From Archangium primigenium (lineage in GTDB: Bacteria; Myxococcota; Myxococcia; Myxococcales; Myxococcaceae): a stretch of DNA of 64,000 bases. The position numbers and the translations under genes are program-made. Shown in pieces: positions 32,693-41,947 of this stretch. Below the pieces are notes generated by a model that worked only from the letters and a program-made list of their open reading frames with translations, was not told the origin of the DNA and did no database searches. Each line of letters starts with the position of its first letter. Position 1 is the stretch's first letter. The stretch lies in contig NZ_JADWYI010000001.1 of the NCBI RefSeq assembly GCF_016904885.1, positions 3,596,001 to 3,660,000 on the forward strand, given 5' to 3'.

Positions 32693-35122
32693 ATGAATGT
32701 CCCGGTTCGAGACGTATTGGTGGTCCACCCCAACGCCGGTCGGCGCGCGGCGCTCGCCTCGGCGCTCCCCGCGCATCGCGTGGTGGCGGTGGAATCCAAG
32801 ACGGAAGCGGCCTTCAAGATGGCCGACGCGGTGCCCGTGCTCATCATCGCGCCGCCGGATGACGCGCGGCTGTTCCTCAGACAGGTGGCGCACGCGGCGC
32901 CCAACGCGCTGCGCGTCTTCCTCTGCTCGCAGTCGGATCCAGTGGGCCTCGCGGAGCTGATGCGCAGCGCCGCCGAGGGCCATGTCTTCAGCGTGCTGGA
33001 CGAGGCGTTGTCGGGGCCGGAGTTGGGCCGCACGCTCACGCACCTGCTGCAGAACTTCGGCTCGGCGAGCCTCGCGGTGGCCTCGGCCTCCTACGTGGCC
33101 CAGTTCCAGATGGACGAGCAGCCCTTCATGGCGCGCTGCCTCCAGGTGGGCAACTTCGGCGCCAGCCTGCTGTTGCCCGGTGCCCATCCGCCCGCCACGT
33201 TCCCTCCGGGCGCGGCGCTCGAGGGCCTGAGCATCGACCGCGCGGGACAGGTCCTCTTCCAGGCGCCCTGGGCGCACGTGCAGCGGGCCCAGCAGGTTCA
33301 TGATCAATTCGGAGCCCACCTCCAGATAGACGTCGCCTGGGCCGCGGTCATGCATCCGCCGCCGCCCGTTCCCGGCGTGACCATGGAGGACGCCGCCGAG
33401 GTGCAGGCCACGCTGCGCAAGGCCCTGCGGCGCGAGTCCGTCATGTGGGTGCAGCGCGCGAACGATCCCGCGGTGCAGCTGCGCGTGGAGGACCCCGTCC
33501 TCGAGGGCTCGGGGGAGATGCCCGTGCTCCGGGGCCAGTCCTCGGGCCTGTTGGAGGCGGGCATCGGCGAGGAGGTGGACCTGTTCTTCGAGATGGGCGG
33601 CCAGAGCTACTCGGGCGTGAGCCTGCTGCTCGTCAACGAGATGGATGGCCGGCTCGTGGTGGGCCTGCCGCGCTCGCTCGTCATCCGCAACTGGCGCAGC
33701 CTGCCGCGCTTCAAGCCCGCGCCGGGCGAGCGCTACCTGGTGTCCTTCCTCGCCCCGCTCACCGGCCTGCCCACCACCCGTCCCGTGATGGACCTGAGCG
33801 TGGGGGGCCTGTCCTTCTCCTTCGACGCCTCGCGGGAGATCCTCCCGGCCGGCTCCCGCCTGGACGCCACGCTGCTCATGCCGGACGGTCAGACGACCAC
33901 GTGCCGGCTGGAGGTGCGCTCCATCCAGGCCATTCCGCCCGAGGAGAGCACGGGCGGCGAGGTGCGGCCCTTTCGCGCCGGGGTGCGGCTCACGGGGCTG
34001 TCCACCGAGTGCCGCGACACCATCGTGCGCTCCTTCATGGCCTCGCGCTGCCAGTCCATCTCCGAGGGCTACGCGCTGCCCTTCGAGAAGATCTGGCAGC
34101 TCATGCAGGAGGCGCGCTACCGCTTCCACCCGGACTACCCCTTCACCACGGATCCCACGCCCGTGGACCAGGTCGTGGACACCCATCGCCGCGTGTACTC
34201 CACGGGCGACCTGGGCCGCTGCCTCGTCTACGGCAACGACAAGGGCCTGCAGGGGCAGATCGCCGCGCTGCGCATCCACTCGCGCACGTGGATCGTCCAG
34301 CACCTGGCCGTGCGCCCCGGCGTGCGCCGCAACGAGCACGTCTCCTACGAGCTGAGCAACCTCGCCGTGGAGCTGGGCGAGCTGCAGCACGACGTGGAGT
34401 TCGTGCGCTACGCCTGGCGCAAGGACAACCGCTGGCCGAGCCGCCGCATCGGCTGGCTCGCGCGCGCCCTGGAGACGCCGGGCCTGAGCTTCCTGCGCCA
34501 CTTCGCCTACATGCGGCTGCCCTTGTCGGCGGAGGCGCCCACCCAGGTGCCGGGCCCGGCGCTGCCCCGGGTGCGGGACGGCGTGCGCACCGACTACGTG
34601 TGGATCGAGCTGCACCTGCGCGACCGGGGCGAGCTCGTGCGCGTGCTCAGCGAGGACCTGCTCGCCGACGAAGTGGACCTGAGCGGGCTGGACGCGCGCT
34701 ACCAGGCGCATGGGCTGCGGCGCCGGCGCAAGGTCTTCGTCGTCGACGGGGAGTTCGGGCCGCTGGCCGTGGCGCTGTGCGAGGACAGCTCCCCGGGGCT
34801 CAACCTGCTGGAGCAGACCAACGCCTTCTGGCTCATCGTCCCGCGCCGCGACCATCCCCAGACACGCGCGGCCCTGCAGGCCCTCGTGCAGCGGTGCGTG
34901 GCGCATGCCCGCGAGCGCGGTCGTCCCTCCGCCATCGGCCTGGTGGAGGAGGAGCACATCGAGTTGCTGGAGGAGGCGGGGTTCCAGAACCTGGGCCGCT
35001 TCTCCGAGTGGATCTTCCACCGCTCCATGGTCCGCCGGGTCTGTGAGCTGTGGCGCTCGGTCTTCGAGCGACTGGGCGGCGCGTCCGCTCCCGACTGGTC
35101 CGGCGAGGAGGTCGATGAGTGA
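32693..35122 (+). CDS. Degenerate receiver - PilZ (c-di-GMP) - GNAT-like protein
   Basis: 809 residues. The N-terminal about 120 residues have receiver-like alternation but lack the phospho-acceptor features: DVLVVHPNAGRR replaces the acidic pair, and PVLIIAPPDD replaces the Asp site. A PilZ domain follows (about 325-440) with an intact RxxxR (RSLPR) and DLSVGGLSF (DxSxxG), so it should bind cyclic di-GMP. The last about 330 residues resemble N-acyltransferases (GNAT/FemAB-like; AIGLVEEEHIELLEEAGFQN). GAGGAGGGG precedes ATG 32693. The stop overlaps the methyltransferase start by 4 bp, so the three genes form a coupled operon. Confidence 0.85.
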   Translation: MNVPVRDVLVVHPNAGRRAALASALPAHRVVAVESKTEAAFKMADAVPVLIIAPPDDARLFLRQVAHAAPNALRVFLCSQSDPVGLAELMRSAAEGHVFSVLDEALSGPELGRTLTHLLQNFGSASLAVASASYVAQFQMDEQPFMARCLQVGNFGASLLLPGAHPPATFPPGAALEGLSIDRAGQVLFQAPWAHVQRAQQVHDQFGAHLQIDVAWAAVMHPPPPVPGVTMEDAAEVQATLRKALRRESVMWVQRANDPAVQLRVEDPVLEGSGEMPVLRGQSSGLLEAGIGEEVDLFFEMGGQSYSGVSLLLVNEMDGRLVVGLPRSLVIRNWRSLPRFKPAPGERYLVSFLAPLTGLPTTRPVMDLSVGGLSFSFDASREILPAGSRLDATLLMPDGQTTTCRLEVRSIQAIPPEESTGGEVRPFRAGVRLTGLSTECRDTIVRSFMASRCQSISEGYALPFEKIWQLMQEARYRFHPDYPFTTDPTPVDQVVDTHRRVYSTGDLGRCLVYGNDKGLQGQIAALRIHSRTWIVQHLAVRPGVRRNEHVSYELSNLAVELGELQHDVEFVRYAWRKDNRWPSRRIGWLARALETPGLSFLRHFAYMRLPLSAEAPTQVPGPALPRVRDGVRTDYVWIELHLRDRGELVRVLSEDLLADEVDLSGLDARYQAHGLRRRRKVFVVDGEFGPLAVALCEDSSPGLNLLEQTNAFWLIVPRRDHPQTRAALQALVQRCVAHARERGRPSAIGLVEEEHIELLEEAGFQNLGRFSEWIFHRSMVRRVCELWRSVFERLGGASAPDWSGEEVDE

Positions 35123-35910
35123 AGTATGTGATGGAGTCCGGCGATGAAACGCGCCGACTGCTCGTGCAGGAGCAGGCGGACTTCTCGCGCGAGGCGCTGC
35201 GGCTGACGGGGCTGAGCACCGGGGCCCGGGTGCTGGACGCCGGCTGCGGTCCGGGAGGCATCACGGCCTTCCTGGCCGAGTGGGTGGGGCCCTCGGGGCA
35301 GGTGACGGGCATGGACCTGAGCCCCGAGCGGCTGGCGAACGCGCGGCAACTCAACCAGCATCACGCCCACGTCCAGTTCCACTCGGCGGACATCCGCCGC
35401 ACGGGCCTGCCCGACGCCGCGTTCGACTTCACCTGGAGCCAGTTCGTCCTGCAGTACCTGCCGGACCGCTGGGACGCCCTCGCGGAGCTCGCGCGTGTCA
35501 CGCGCCCCGGGGGCAAGGTCGTCATCTCCGAGTTCGATGGCTTCGGCATGGACTTCTGGCCCGCTCCCGAGCCCCTGCGCGATTGGTGCCTGCGCTTCAC
35601 CCAGGCCATCGAGCGCACCGTGGGCCTGGATATTCATGTGGGCCGCAAGGTCTTCCACGCCATGCGGCGCCTGGGCCTGCGCGATGTGCGTGTCCACCTG
35701 CTGCCGCAGTACGTCATCGCCGGCGCGGCGGATTCCGCCATGTATCTGGACTGGGAAACGCGCTTTTCCGCACTGGAATCCGCGTTGGCCCCGGTGCTCG
35801 GAGGAGTGGAGGATTACCGGTTGATGAGCCGGAAGTACCTGGAGTTACTGGCGGATTCCGACGCGTTGAAGTACTCGATCCTCCTGGTCACAGAAGGAAC
35901 GCGGCCTTGA
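35119..35910 (+). CDS. Class I SAM-dependent methyltransferase
   Basis: 263 residues. Motif I VLDAGCGPGGITAF, motif II-like GMDLSPERL, LPDAAFDFTWSQFVLQYL (motif post II) and ARVTRPGGKVVISE (motif III). Similar to UbiE/ArsM-type small-molecule or lipid methyltransferases; substrate unknown. Start GTG 35119 overlaps the PilZ gene stop (GTGA) and has GAGGAGG 7 bp upstream. Its stop overlaps the next gene start. Central gene of the signalling operon. Confidence 0.9.
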   Translation: MKYVMESGDETRRLLVQEQADFSREALRLTGLSTGARVLDAGCGPGGITAFLAEWVGPSGQVTGMDLSPERLANARQLNQHHAHVQFHSADIRRTGLPDAAFDFTWSQFVLQYLPDRWDALAELARVTRPGGKVVISEFDGFGMDFWPAPEPLRDWCLRFTQAIERTVGLDIHVGRKVFHAMRRLGLRDVRVHLLPQYVIAGAADSAMYLDWETRFSALESALAPVLGGVEDYRLMSRKYLELLADSDALKYSILLVTEGTRP

Positions 35911-38831
35911 ACGAGCTGGAAGCGGAGAGCGAGCGCACGCACCATCCGGACAACGCGCCGGAGATCGGCGTGCGTGTCACGTCCACGTTGTTGCTCTACT
36001 TCGAGCGGCGCTACGGCGCGGCCCAGCTCGCCGACGTCTTCCGCCGCCACGCGTTCAGCCTGTCGCTGGACTACCTGCGCACGACCACCAACTTCATCTC
36101 GCTGCCCTTCCTGGAGCGGCTGGCGGACGTGCTGGTCGCCGAGTCGAAGGATCCGCAGTTCATGCGCAAGGCGGGCTTGTCCATGGCGTCTCCGGACGCG
36201 CTGGGCTTCGCCTACTACATGATCCGCGCGTTCGGCTCGCTGGAGATCTGCTTTCGCAAGACGGTGGAGCTCACGGCGAGCTTCAACCGCGTGGGCCACT
36301 TCGAGATCGAGCAGCTGGAGCGCGAGCGGCTGGTGCTCACCTACCGCAGCACCGCGCGCGAGCGGCACCGCCACATCTGCGAGCTGCGCATGGGCCAGTT
36401 CGCCTCCTTTCCCACCATCTGGGGCCTGCCGCCCGCGGAGGTGAGCGAGAGCCAGTGCCAGGTGCTGGGCGCGGACGCGTGCCGCTACCACCTGCGCTGG
36501 ATCGATCCGCTGCCCATGTGGGGCCGCTACATGGGCCTCTTGCTGGGCGCCATGAGCGGCGTGGGCGCGAGCCTGTTCGGCCTGGGCCACACCGCCTTCA
36601 CCATCTCCGTGATGTCCATCGCCGGCGTGTCGCTCGGCAGCTGGTGGGACCTGAGCCGGGAGATGGGCCGCAAGGACGAGGCCCTGAGCGAGCAGGCCGA
36701 GGGCATGATGGGCTCGCTCGAGGAGCTCCAGCAGCGCTACGACGAGATGTTCCGCATCAACGTCGCGCTGGAGGACCGCGTGGCCGCGCGCACGCGCGAG
36801 ATCACCGAGACCAACGTGCGGCTGGAGGCGGCGCTCGCCAAGCAGAAGGAGCTGGACCGGCTCAAGAGCGAGTTCTTCGACAACGTGAGCCACGAGCTGC
36901 GCACGCCCCTCACGCTCATCCTGCTCACGCTCGACTCGCTGCTGCAGCGCGGCCACCAGGAGTTCACCCTCCCGGTGCGCCAGCACCTGGAGACCATGAA
37001 CCGCAGCGCCTCGCGCCTCTTGCGGCTCATCAACAACCTGCTCGACCTGACCAAGCTGGAGGCGGGCAAGACGAAGCTGCGCTACGAGCCGCTGGAGATC
37101 GAGGCCTTCCTGTCCTCGCTGCTGGTGCCCTTCGAGGTGCTCGCGGACAAGAAGGGCGTGGCGCTGGAGCTGGAGGGCGGCGCCCCCACGCCGGTGTTCG
37201 CGGACGTGTCGCGCATCGAGAGCGTCTTCCAGAACCTCATCTCCAACGCCCTCAAGTTCACCTCCGAGGGCCGGGTGACGGTGCGCCTGCACGAGGACGA
37301 CACCTGGGTGCACGTGGAGGTGATCGACTCGGGCGTGGGCATCGCCGCGCAGGACCTGTCGGTCATCTTCGACCGCTTCGCCCAGGCGGACTCCTCGGGC
37401 ACGCGGCGCTTTGGCGGCACGGGCATCGGGCTGGCGCTGGTGAAGGAGACGCTCGAGCTGCACAAGGGCGGCATCGAGGTGTCGAGCGAGCTGGGCAAGG
37501 GCTCCAACTTCCACGTGCGGCTGCGCAAGGGGCCCTCGCCCACGCGCGAGGAGACGCCCGAGGTCCGCGTCGAGCCCGTGGTGAGCCGTCCCCTGGGCCG
37601 CTCGCTGGACGCGGCGGCGCTGCTGGAGTCGGAGACGCCCGTGGTCAGCGTGGCGGCCCTGGAGGCCCTGCCCGTGGCGCCGCAGAACATCGAGGCCGGC
37701 CCGGACGCCAAGCGCGTGCTGCTCGTGGAGGACGAGCCGGAGATCCGCGGCTTCCTGCGCGAGGTGCTCAAGCCCTACTACCGTCTGCTCGAGGCGAGCA
37801 ACGGCGAGGAGGGCCTGAACATGGCGCGCAAGGAGCGGCCGGACCTGGTCGTCTCGGACGTGATGATGCCGGTGATGTCGGGCCTGCAGATGCTCACCGC
37901 GCTGCGCGCCTCGCCGGAGACGGTGGACCTGCCCATCATCCTGCTCACCGCGCGCCAGGAGGTGGACGCCAAGGTGGAGGGCCTGACCATGGGCGCCAAC
38001 GACTACCTGGCCAAGCCCTTCAGCCCCCGCGAGATGCTCGCGCGCATCGAGGCCCAACTGCGCCTGCGCGACGCGGCGGTGCGCGCCGCGGAGAACGAGC
38101 GGCTGGCGGCCACGGGCCTGCTCACCTCGGGCTTCGCCCACGAGGTGCGCAACCCCCTCAACGGCCTGATGAACGCGCTCTTGCCCCTGCGCGAGAGCAT
38201 CACCAGCACCACGCCCGACCCCGGCATGTCCATCGCCATGCTGGAGCTCATCGAGGAGTGTGGCCACCGCATCCGCCAGCTCGCCGAGGGCCTGCTGGCC
38301 TTCGTGCGCACCGGCACCAAGGCCATGGCGGTGGACCTGGGCGCCTCGCTCGACGCGAGCGTCCAGGCGCTGTCCTGGCGCCTGCCGCCGGACATGAAGG
38401 TGGAGCGCGACTACCAGTGCGCCGAGCCCGTCTGGAGCGACCCGGGCTCGCTCAACCAGGTGTGGGTCAACCTGCTGGACAACGCCGTGCGGGCCGTGGG
38501 CAAGGACGGTCAGGTCAAGGTGCGCACGTTCCGCGACGGCACCGACGCCGTCGTGTCCATCATCGACAACGGCGGCGGCATCAAGCCCGAGCACATGGAT
38601 CGGCTCTTCCAGCCCTTCTTCTCCACCCGGGACGCGGGCGAGGGAACGGGCCTGGGCCTCGCGCTCTGCCAGCGCATCGTGCTGCAGCAGGGCGGCCGCA
38701 TCCGCATCTTCAGCGAGTACGGCAAGGGCACGCGCGTGGAGGTCCGCCTGCCCCTGGAAGCGGATCCGGATCGCCTCCTGCCGCCGCTGCTCTCCGATGG
38801 CCGGGTGCGTCAGCATCACTGGAACACCTGA
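35907..38831 (+). CDS. Hybrid sensor with two histidine-kinase cores flanking a receiver
   Basis: 974 residues, start TTG 35907 (AAGGA 9 bp upstream), overlapping the methyltransferase stop by 4 bp. The N-terminal about 190 residues are a sensory domain whose end (SQCQVLGADACRYHLRW) resembles V4R-like domains with a conserved CxxxGxxxC. Two membrane helices (about 207-250) and a coiled coil follow. HisKA-1 has VSHELRTPL (His near 329) and an ATPase with DSGVGI and GGTGIGLAL. Receiver has LLVEDEPEIRG and Asp near 651 (VVSDVMMP) with LAKPF. HisKA-2 has FAHEVRNPLNGLMN (His near 745) and an ATPase with DNGGGI and GTGLGLAL. Both kinase halves look intact, which is unusual. Confidence 0.93.
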   Translation: MNELEAESERTHHPDNAPEIGVRVTSTLLLYFERRYGAAQLADVFRRHAFSLSLDYLRTTTNFISLPFLERLADVLVAESKDPQFMRKAGLSMASPDALGFAYYMIRAFGSLEICFRKTVELTASFNRVGHFEIEQLERERLVLTYRSTARERHRHICELRMGQFASFPTIWGLPPAEVSESQCQVLGADACRYHLRWIDPLPMWGRYMGLLLGAMSGVGASLFGLGHTAFTISVMSIAGVSLGSWWDLSREMGRKDEALSEQAEGMMGSLEELQQRYDEMFRINVALEDRVAARTREITETNVRLEAALAKQKELDRLKSEFFDNVSHELRTPLTLILLTLDSLLQRGHQEFTLPVRQHLETMNRSASRLLRLINNLLDLTKLEAGKTKLRYEPLEIEAFLSSLLVPFEVLADKKGVALELEGGAPTPVFADVSRIESVFQNLISNALKFTSEGRVTVRLHEDDTWVHVEVIDSGVGIAAQDLSVIFDRFAQADSSGTRRFGGTGIGLALVKETLELHKGGIEVSSELGKGSNFHVRLRKGPSPTREETPEVRVEPVVSRPLGRSLDAAALLESETPVVSVAALEALPVAPQNIEAGPDAKRVLLVEDEPEIRGFLREVLKPYYRLLEASNGEEGLNMARKERPDLVVSDVMMPVMSGLQMLTALRASPETVDLPIILLTARQEVDAKVEGLTMGANDYLAKPFSPREMLARIEAQLRLRDAAVRAAENERLAATGLLTSGFAHEVRNPLNGLMNALLPLRESITSTTPDPGMSIAMLELIEECGHRIRQLAEGLLAFVRTGTKAMAVDLGASLDASVQALSWRLPPDMKVERDYQCAEPVWSDPGSLNQVWVNLLDNAVRAVGKDGQVKVRTFRDGTDAVVSIIDNGGGIKPEHMDRLFQPFFSTRDAGEGTGLGLALCQRIVLQQGGRIRIFSEYGKGTRVEVRLPLEADPDRLLPPLLSDGRVRQHHWNT

Positions 38832-38838
38832 GCCCGCT

Positions 38839-38862
38839 CGCCCCCCGCTCGAGTGGGGGGCG
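38839..38862 (+). terminator. Hairpin terminator of the signalling operon
   Basis: 8-bp GC-only arms (CGCCCCCC, 38839-38846; GGGGGGCG, 38855-38862) around GCTCGAGT, 7 bp past the histidine-kinase stop. The remaining 96 bp to the next gene hold a short CCTGTctgACAGG inverted repeat and no clear promoter. Confidence 0.55.
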
Positions 38863-38958
38863 GCTCGCCGAGGGTTGCCTGTCTGACAGGTCGGGCCGCT
38901 TCTGATAGAAGCAGGGGCCTTTTTCCCCCCTTCACCCCACCCGCGAGGACACCCGCGC

Positions 38959-40356
38959 ATGGCACAGAGTCCGGCCACCTCCACCCTCGGAGGTCACCCC
39001 AAGGGCCTCTTCCTGCTGTTCACCACCGAGATGTGGGAGCGCATGAGCTATTACGGCATGCGCGCCCTGCTGGTGCTCTACATGGTGGGCGCCACCAAGG
39101 ACGGCGGCTTCGGCTGGAGCCAGTCCAAGGCGCTGCAGATCTTCGGCCTCTACACGGGCCTCGTGTACGCCACGCCGGTGCTCGGCGGCTACCTGGCGGA
39201 TCGCTTCCTGGGCCAGCGGCTGTCGGTGATGCTCGGCGGCGTCCTGATGATGCTCGGCCAGTTCCTCCTGGCCATGCCCGGCAACACCGAGGCGCTCTTC
39301 TTCGGCGGCCTGGGCCTCCTGGTGGTGGGCAACGGCTTCTTCAAGCCCAACATCTCCACCATGGTGGGGGGCCTGTACGGCGCCGGTGACTCGCGCCGCG
39401 ACGGCGCCTTCACCATCTTCTACATCGGCATCAACGTGGGCGCGTTCCTCGCCTCGGCCGTGTGCGGCACCCTGGGCGAGAAGTACGGCTGGTCCTGGGG
39501 CTTCGGCTCGGCGGGCGTGGGCATGGGCCTGGGCGTGCTCGTCTTCCTGCTGCTCGGCAACCGCTACCTGGGCGACGTGGGCAAGAGCCCCTCCAAGGCG
39601 GTGCGCAAGGCGGACAACACCCCCGCGGCGCCCGCGGCGGCCCTCACCCGCGCCGAGGTGGACCGCATCATCGTCATCCTCGTGCTCGCGCTCTTCGTCG
39701 TCTTCTTCTGGACCGCCTTCGAGCAGGCCGGCGGCCTGATGAACCTCTACACGGACGCCAAGGTGGACCGGAACCTGCTCGGCATGCAGGTGCCCACGAC
39801 CTGGTTCCAGGCCATCAACCCCATCTTCATCATCGGCCTGGGCCCCCTGTTCGCCGAGATGTGGACCAACCTGGGCCGCAAGGGCCGCGACCCCTCCATC
39901 CCCGCGAAGATGGCCTTCGGCCTGCTGCTCGTCTCCTTCGGCTTCGTGTTCATGCTGGGCGCGTCCCAGCAGAGCGCGGCCGAGGGCAAGGCGGCGATGA
40001 TGTGGGTGGTGGCGGCCTACTTCTTCCACACCGCGGGCGAGCTGTGCCTGTCCCCGGTGGGCCTCTCCATGGTGACGAAGCTGGCGCCCGCGCGCTTCGC
40101 CTCGGCGCTCATGGGCGTGTGGTTCATCGCCAACGCGGTGGCCAACTACCTGGCGGGCCTCATCGGCGGCTACGCGGAGAAGATGGGCGAGTTCGACCTC
40201 TTCCTCGCCATCACCATCGCCACGGCCGTGGCCGGCGCGGTGCTGCTGGCCGTCGCGCCCGTGCTCAAGCGGATGATGCACGGCGCGGACGAGGTGAAGC
40301 CCGTGGATCCCGCGGCCCCCGCGGGCGGGTCCGTGTCCAACATCCAGGCGGCCTGA
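38959..40356 (+). CDS. POT-family proton-coupled peptide transporter
   Basis: 465 residues, about 12-14 membrane helices. The POT signature is EMWERMSYYGMRALLVLYM (ExxERF-like, here ExxERM), and the PTR2 motif is GNGFFKPNISTMVG. C-terminal region FHTAGELCLSPVGLSMVTKL is also typical. Imports di- and tripeptides with protons, fitting amino-acid-feeding myxobacteria. GAGGA stands 11 bp before ATG 38959. Convergent with a second POT gene; they share the terminator at 40392. Confidence 0.93.
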   Translation: MAQSPATSTLGGHPKGLFLLFTTEMWERMSYYGMRALLVLYMVGATKDGGFGWSQSKALQIFGLYTGLVYATPVLGGYLADRFLGQRLSVMLGGVLMMLGQFLLAMPGNTEALFFGGLGLLVVGNGFFKPNISTMVGGLYGAGDSRRDGAFTIFYIGINVGAFLASAVCGTLGEKYGWSWGFGSAGVGMGLGVLVFLLLGNRYLGDVGKSPSKAVRKADNTPAAPAAALTRAEVDRIIVILVLALFVVFFWTAFEQAGGLMNLYTDAKVDRNLLGMQVPTTWFQAINPIFIIGLGPLFAEMWTNLGRKGRDPSIPAKMAFGLLLVSFGFVFMLGASQQSAAEGKAAMMWVVAAYFFHTAGELCLSPVGLSMVTKLAPARFASALMGVWFIANAVANYLAGLIGGYAEKMGEFDLFLAITIATAVAGAVLLAVAPVLKRMMHGADEVKPVDPAAPAGGSVSNIQAA

Positions 40357-40391
40357 GGCCGTCCCGCCGTCTTCCCCCGCTCGGGGTCCTG

Positions 40392-40422
40392 AACGCCGGA
40401 GCACTCCCCGTGCTCCGGCGTT
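40392..40422. terminator. Bidirectional terminator between two convergent POT genes
   Basis: Perfect 13-bp inverted repeat (AACGCCGGAGCAC, loop TCCCC, GTGCTCCGGCGTT). The arms end in AA and TT, so each strand has a short T run. Placed 36 bp and 19 bp from the two stop codons. Confidence 0.8.
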
Positions 40423-40440
40423 GTCGTGTCCGGCGTCCGG

Positions 40441-41901
40441 CTAGCGGGCGCGCGGCTCGGGCCCGTCCAGGGGCGGCTGGGCGCGGTCGGGCACCACGCT
40501 CGCCGCGTCCACCTGGTAGTAGTCCCGCACCTGGTAGCGCCGCGCCATGAGGCCCATGCCCACCGCGGCCACGAGCGCCAGGCCGCCGTAGAAGAAGAAC
40601 TGCCCCGCGCCGGTGAAGACGTTGAGCGTGGTGGCGATGGCCACCGCCACGTTGGCCAGCGTGGAGGTGAGCAGCCAGAGGCTCTGGACGATGCCCTTCA
40701 TCTCGCGCGGCGCCTGGGTGTAGGCGAACTCGAGCCCCGTGGTGGACACGAGGATCTCCGCCAGGGTGAGCACCACGTAGGGCAGGAGCTGCCAGGCGAT
40801 GTTGAGCACCGTGCCGCGCTCGAGCACCACCTGGAAGTAGCCCGCGATGGCGTAGGAGAAGGCGCCCACGGCGAGCCCCAGCGGCATGCGGCGCAACGGG
40901 GTGAGCTCCCAGCCCAGGCGCTGGAAGGCCGGGTACACCAGGCCCACCAGCAGCGGGATGAGGATCATCACCAGCGCCGGGTTGATGAACTGCATCTGGC
41001 TCGGCTGGAAGGTGAAGGGGCCCACCTGGGGATCCATGGCGCGCGCCTGGATGACCCACGTGCTGGCCTTCTGATCGAACAGCATCCAGAAGAAGGGGAT
41101 GGTGGGCAGCAGCAGCGTGCTCACGCGCAGCACGGCCTTGGCGCCCTCCACGGCCTCGGTGGGGTGCTCGCGCCGGGCGCCATCCAGCCAGTGCTCGCCC
41201 TGCTTCGGCCCGCGCAGCGCGGAGCCGAGGACCTTGAGGAACGAGTGCGGATTGGGGCCCGTGGGCGGCACCACCACGTAGTGCTTGCGGCCGGCCCAGA
41301 AGATGATCGTGGCCACGAACATGAGCACGCCGGGAATGCCGAATGCCACCGCCGGGCCCAGGTGCTTGAGCGTGAGGGGGATGAGCAGCGAGGCGAAGAA
41401 CGAGCCGAAGTTGATGGTCCAGTAGAAGATGGCGAAGACGCGCTTGACCAGGTGCTTGTTCTCCGCGGTGAACTGGTCGCCCACCATGGCGCTCACGCAC
41501 GGCTTGATGCCACCGCTGCCCACGGAGATGAGCACGAGGCCCGCGTAGAAACCCGTGGCGTTGTTCTCGAAGAGGGCCAGGAACGCATGGCCCAGGCAGT
41601 ACACGAGGCTCAGCCACAGGATGACCCGGTACTTGCCCAGCCAGCGGTCCGCGAGATAGCCGCCCAGCAGCGGGAAGAAGTACACGCCCGCCATGAACAG
41701 GTGCATCAGGCTCTTGGCCTGGGCCGTGCGCGCGCCCTCGTCCGGCACGGCGTTGCGCAGCAGGTAGTCGATGAGGAACACCGTGAGGATGTTCCGCATC
41801 CCGTAGAAGCTGAAGCGCTCACACGCCTCGTTGCCGATGATGTAGGGGATCTGCGGTGGGAAGCGACCGGGGGCGGCGGCGGCGCTGGGGGGTGGGGCCA
41901 T
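40441..41901 (-). CDS. POT-family peptide transporter (second copy)
   Basis: 486 residues, about 12-14 membrane helices. Signature NEACERFSFYGMRNILTVFL (ExxERFxYYG type), then MAGVYFFPLLGGYLADRWLG and GSGGIKPCVSAMVGDQF. Differs clearly from the transporter at 38959, so this is an old duplicate with probably different substrates. N-terminus has a Pro/Ala-rich tag. Start ATG 41901; no strong ribosome binding site. Confidence 0.92.
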   Translation of the reverse strand: MAPPPSAAAAPGRFPPQIPYIIGNEACERFSFYGMRNILTVFLIDYLLRNAVPDEGARTAQAKSLMHLFMAGVYFFPLLGGYLADRWLGKYRVILWLSLVYCLGHAFLALFENNATGFYAGLVLISVGSGGIKPCVSAMVGDQFTAENKHLVKRVFAIFYWTINFGSFFASLLIPLTLKHLGPAVAFGIPGVLMFVATIIFWAGRKHYVVVPPTGPNPHSFLKVLGSALRGPKQGEHWLDGARREHPTEAVEGAKAVLRVSTLLLPTIPFFWMLFDQKASTWVIQARAMDPQVGPFTFQPSQMQFINPALVMILIPLLVGLVYPAFQRLGWELTPLRRMPLGLAVGAFSYAIAGYFQVVLERGTVLNIAWQLLPYVVLTLAEILVSTTGLEFAYTQAPREMKGIVQSLWLLTSTLANVAVAIATTLNVFTGAGQFFFYGGLALVAAVGMGLMARRYQVRDYYQVDAASVVPDRAQPPLDGPEPRAR

Positions 41902-41947
41902 CCGCCGTGCCTACCCCAGCGGTGGCCCCCGAGACAACCGACTCTCC

